Origin: Pelargonium tetragonum
Lineage: Eukaryota > Streptophyta > Magnoliopsida > Geraniales > Geraniaceae
Direction: 5' to 3'
Assembly: GCA_036897445.1 (NCBI GenBank)
Contig: JAYMTL010000140.1
Span: 1-49,786 of the forward strand
Length of the DNA stretch: 49,786 nucleotides
Position numbers and translations under genes: made by a program. The notes beneath the pieces were generated by a model. The model saw only the letters and a list, made by a program, of their open reading frames with translations. It ran no database searches and was not told where the DNA came from. Below, piece by piece: positions 48,256 through 49,786 of this stretch (position 1 is its first letter; each line of letters starts with the position of its first letter).

Positions 48256-49786
48256 GATTTGCTTAGGACAGCTGCACAACACTATTCTTAGGCAGCAGTT
48301 TATCCCTTAAAAACTTAGAAAAAAGAATCCTGAATGAAATTTACAGAAAACCCTAGTGAGCTTTGTAATTATAGGAATCCTTGGACTTTAATTTACTAGA
48401 ACCTGTTAGGTAATAATCAACCCTGAGAGGTGTACAATATCCCGGTGTTACCCAGAATTAAAACTGGATTTTATACCTTATACTATACTACTAGAACTCC
48501 TGCATCTAATTTTCTTTATAAGGATCCCGGCTAAGTAAGAGAGAAGTCAAACTGTACAGGGGTGCCTTGATTTGACACCCCTTTGAATTCATCAGGAGTC
48601 TTATTTCTGTTATTTGTATAGTCTCAAAAAGCCCCTAAATTAGACTGCGTATTAGCAAGCCTGAGTTTCCTTTGCATGGCTCCCGACGCCCTTTCTTCTC
48701 CTCGTTAAGGGATTTTATGTGCTCTTTCTTATCTTAACAAGGGACTTTTCTCCGCAAAAAAGTTATCCGGATTATTACAACTCCCATATTCTTGCTCCTG
48801 CTCTTTGGATCCACAAGGAATTCCAGTTTTTAAAAAAACTTTACACTAGAGGATTAAGGCTACTAAAGTTTTACCGAACTTCTCTTTCTAAATTTTCTGT
48901 AAACAGGATTCCTTAAAAAAAGAGATAGCTACTTTTCCTAGTTACACCTTATGGCCGAAGTCTTTCGTCTGGGTATTTTTAAGGACCGCTCTTCCTTCCT
49001 AGATCCAGTAGTTTTCACTTATGTTTAGTTAAATTTGTTAGTGTACATGTACCCCTAGGATACAAGTTCCACTGCATATAGCGATTTCACAATCCAGTAA
49101 AAAATTCTCGATTGACAACTTTCACGAGTCCTACTTTCCTTCTACTATAAAGGGTGAGTTCTTTTCCTGACTTTGCTAAGAATATTTAGGTGCAAGGTTA
49201 GAGGAGTAATTAAGTAAATCCTTTTATAGCTTGCCAATACAAGAAAGAGACTTTATAAGAATAAGAAGCGGATCCTTGGTAAGCAAGAATCACATATCTA
49301 AGGATAATGAAACTGGTTGAAAGCACTTTATTTATTACACACCAAGGGCTCCTTATTTTATAGGAGGGGGCGCTTTTGAATAGAATTTTTTATGTTAGTT
49401 AGTGAAACGCTTTTCAGAGCTAGACCAATCCCTTCTTTTCTTTAGGCGGGTCGGGAGGCGCCCTATTATGTTTGATCACACTCTTTTTTCTTAAACGGCT
49501 TAGTATATCTTGCCTTACTTCTAAACGCTAGTGCTATCTATAAATTTCTAGTATTATTCAGGACATTAAAGAATAAGGAAGTGTCTTCTCCTCTGAATGC
49601 CTTTGTATAATAAATATAAGCTTCTTGTATAGACTATAGATCTCATTCCTGTTTAATGGAAACTGCCCCGGCGGAGATTAGGTATTACTGTGCGAAGACC
49701 TAATTTAGACAATACAAAGACTTTTATGACTCTTAAAATCCATACTGGTTGTCAACAACTACAGATAAATAGGAAGGAAAGTACTC
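48256..49786. other. Terminal spacer, nothing recognised
   Basis: About 1.5 kb. The 65-codon plus-strand frame at 48,719-48,916 has no motif. A small inverted repeat lies at 48,558-48,582. Confidence 0.45.
48558..48582. repeat. Small hairpin, 7-bp stem
   Basis: AGGGGTG (48,558-48,564) and CACCCCT (48,576-48,582) form a perfect 7-bp stem with an 11-base loop. Only three T follow it, so it is not a convincing intrinsic terminator. It is one of many G/C clusters in the spacers. Confidence 0.5.

Noticed and set aside
1-49786. Repeat-induced point mutation as the cause of the AT-rich, gene-empty state
   Set aside because: In the stretch counted, CA+TG is not lower than AC+GT, so the expected depletion is not clear. 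A whole-contig calculation is needed.
1-49786. Old viral, LTR-type or Polinton-like elements
   Set aside because: No terminal repeats, polymerase, integrase, capsid or protease signature was recognised on either strand.

Overview
The window is 49.8 kb of AT-rich DNA (about 35-37% G+C by eye). I recognise no intact gene of known function in it. The longest reading frame in six frames is 119 codons. At this base composition chance alone should give a longest frame of about 120 codons, so frame length is no evidence of coding here. I see no rRNA core motif, CRISPR array, terminal-repeat element, capsid, reverse transcriptase or transposase signature. The organism cannot be named. Plausible settings are a very large, gene-poor organelle-type genome, or a gene-empty, decayed part of a eukaryotic nuclear genome. 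Nothing suggests a bacterial chromosome.

The structure I could extract is a set of short islands (about 100-650 bp) that stand out from the background. They share a vocabulary (GCTATACTC and its reverse complement, CTTCTTAGT, GTAGCT, CTGTACYTGC) and, in one orientation, read as hydrophobic, membrane-protein-like peptides. They lie at 8.06-8.73 kb (minus), 9.99-10.20 (plus), 17.89-18.27 (plus), 24.48-24.71 (minus), 32.19-32.30 (minus), 33.34-33.47 (plus), 40.38-40.59 (minus), 41.25-41.49 (plus), 47.03-47.21 (minus) and 47.97-48.25 (plus). Several contain one or two in-frame stops, some of them TGA. They look like remnants of related coding segments, or small gene pieces, scattered in long spacers. 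The opposite strand of the same islands reads as Lys/Arg/Ala/Thr-rich peptides that can be lined up loosely with core histones. I treat that as a rival reading, and the sequence alone does not settle it.

A decayed tRNA-like sequence lies at 30,789-30,862, and two weaker T-arm-like motifs sit at about 15.05 and 15.10 kb on the minus strand.

The spacers are not featureless. The palindrome GGGCCC occurs 15 times against about 1.4 expected at this composition. A 23-bp perfect direct repeat at 10.48 and 10.84 kb runs into a GGGCCC in both copies. A perfect 20-bp palindrome sits inside the 18-kb island. Several very short tandem duplications (8-15 bp units) look like slippage events. I cannot show that any gene in the window works, or that the islands act together.
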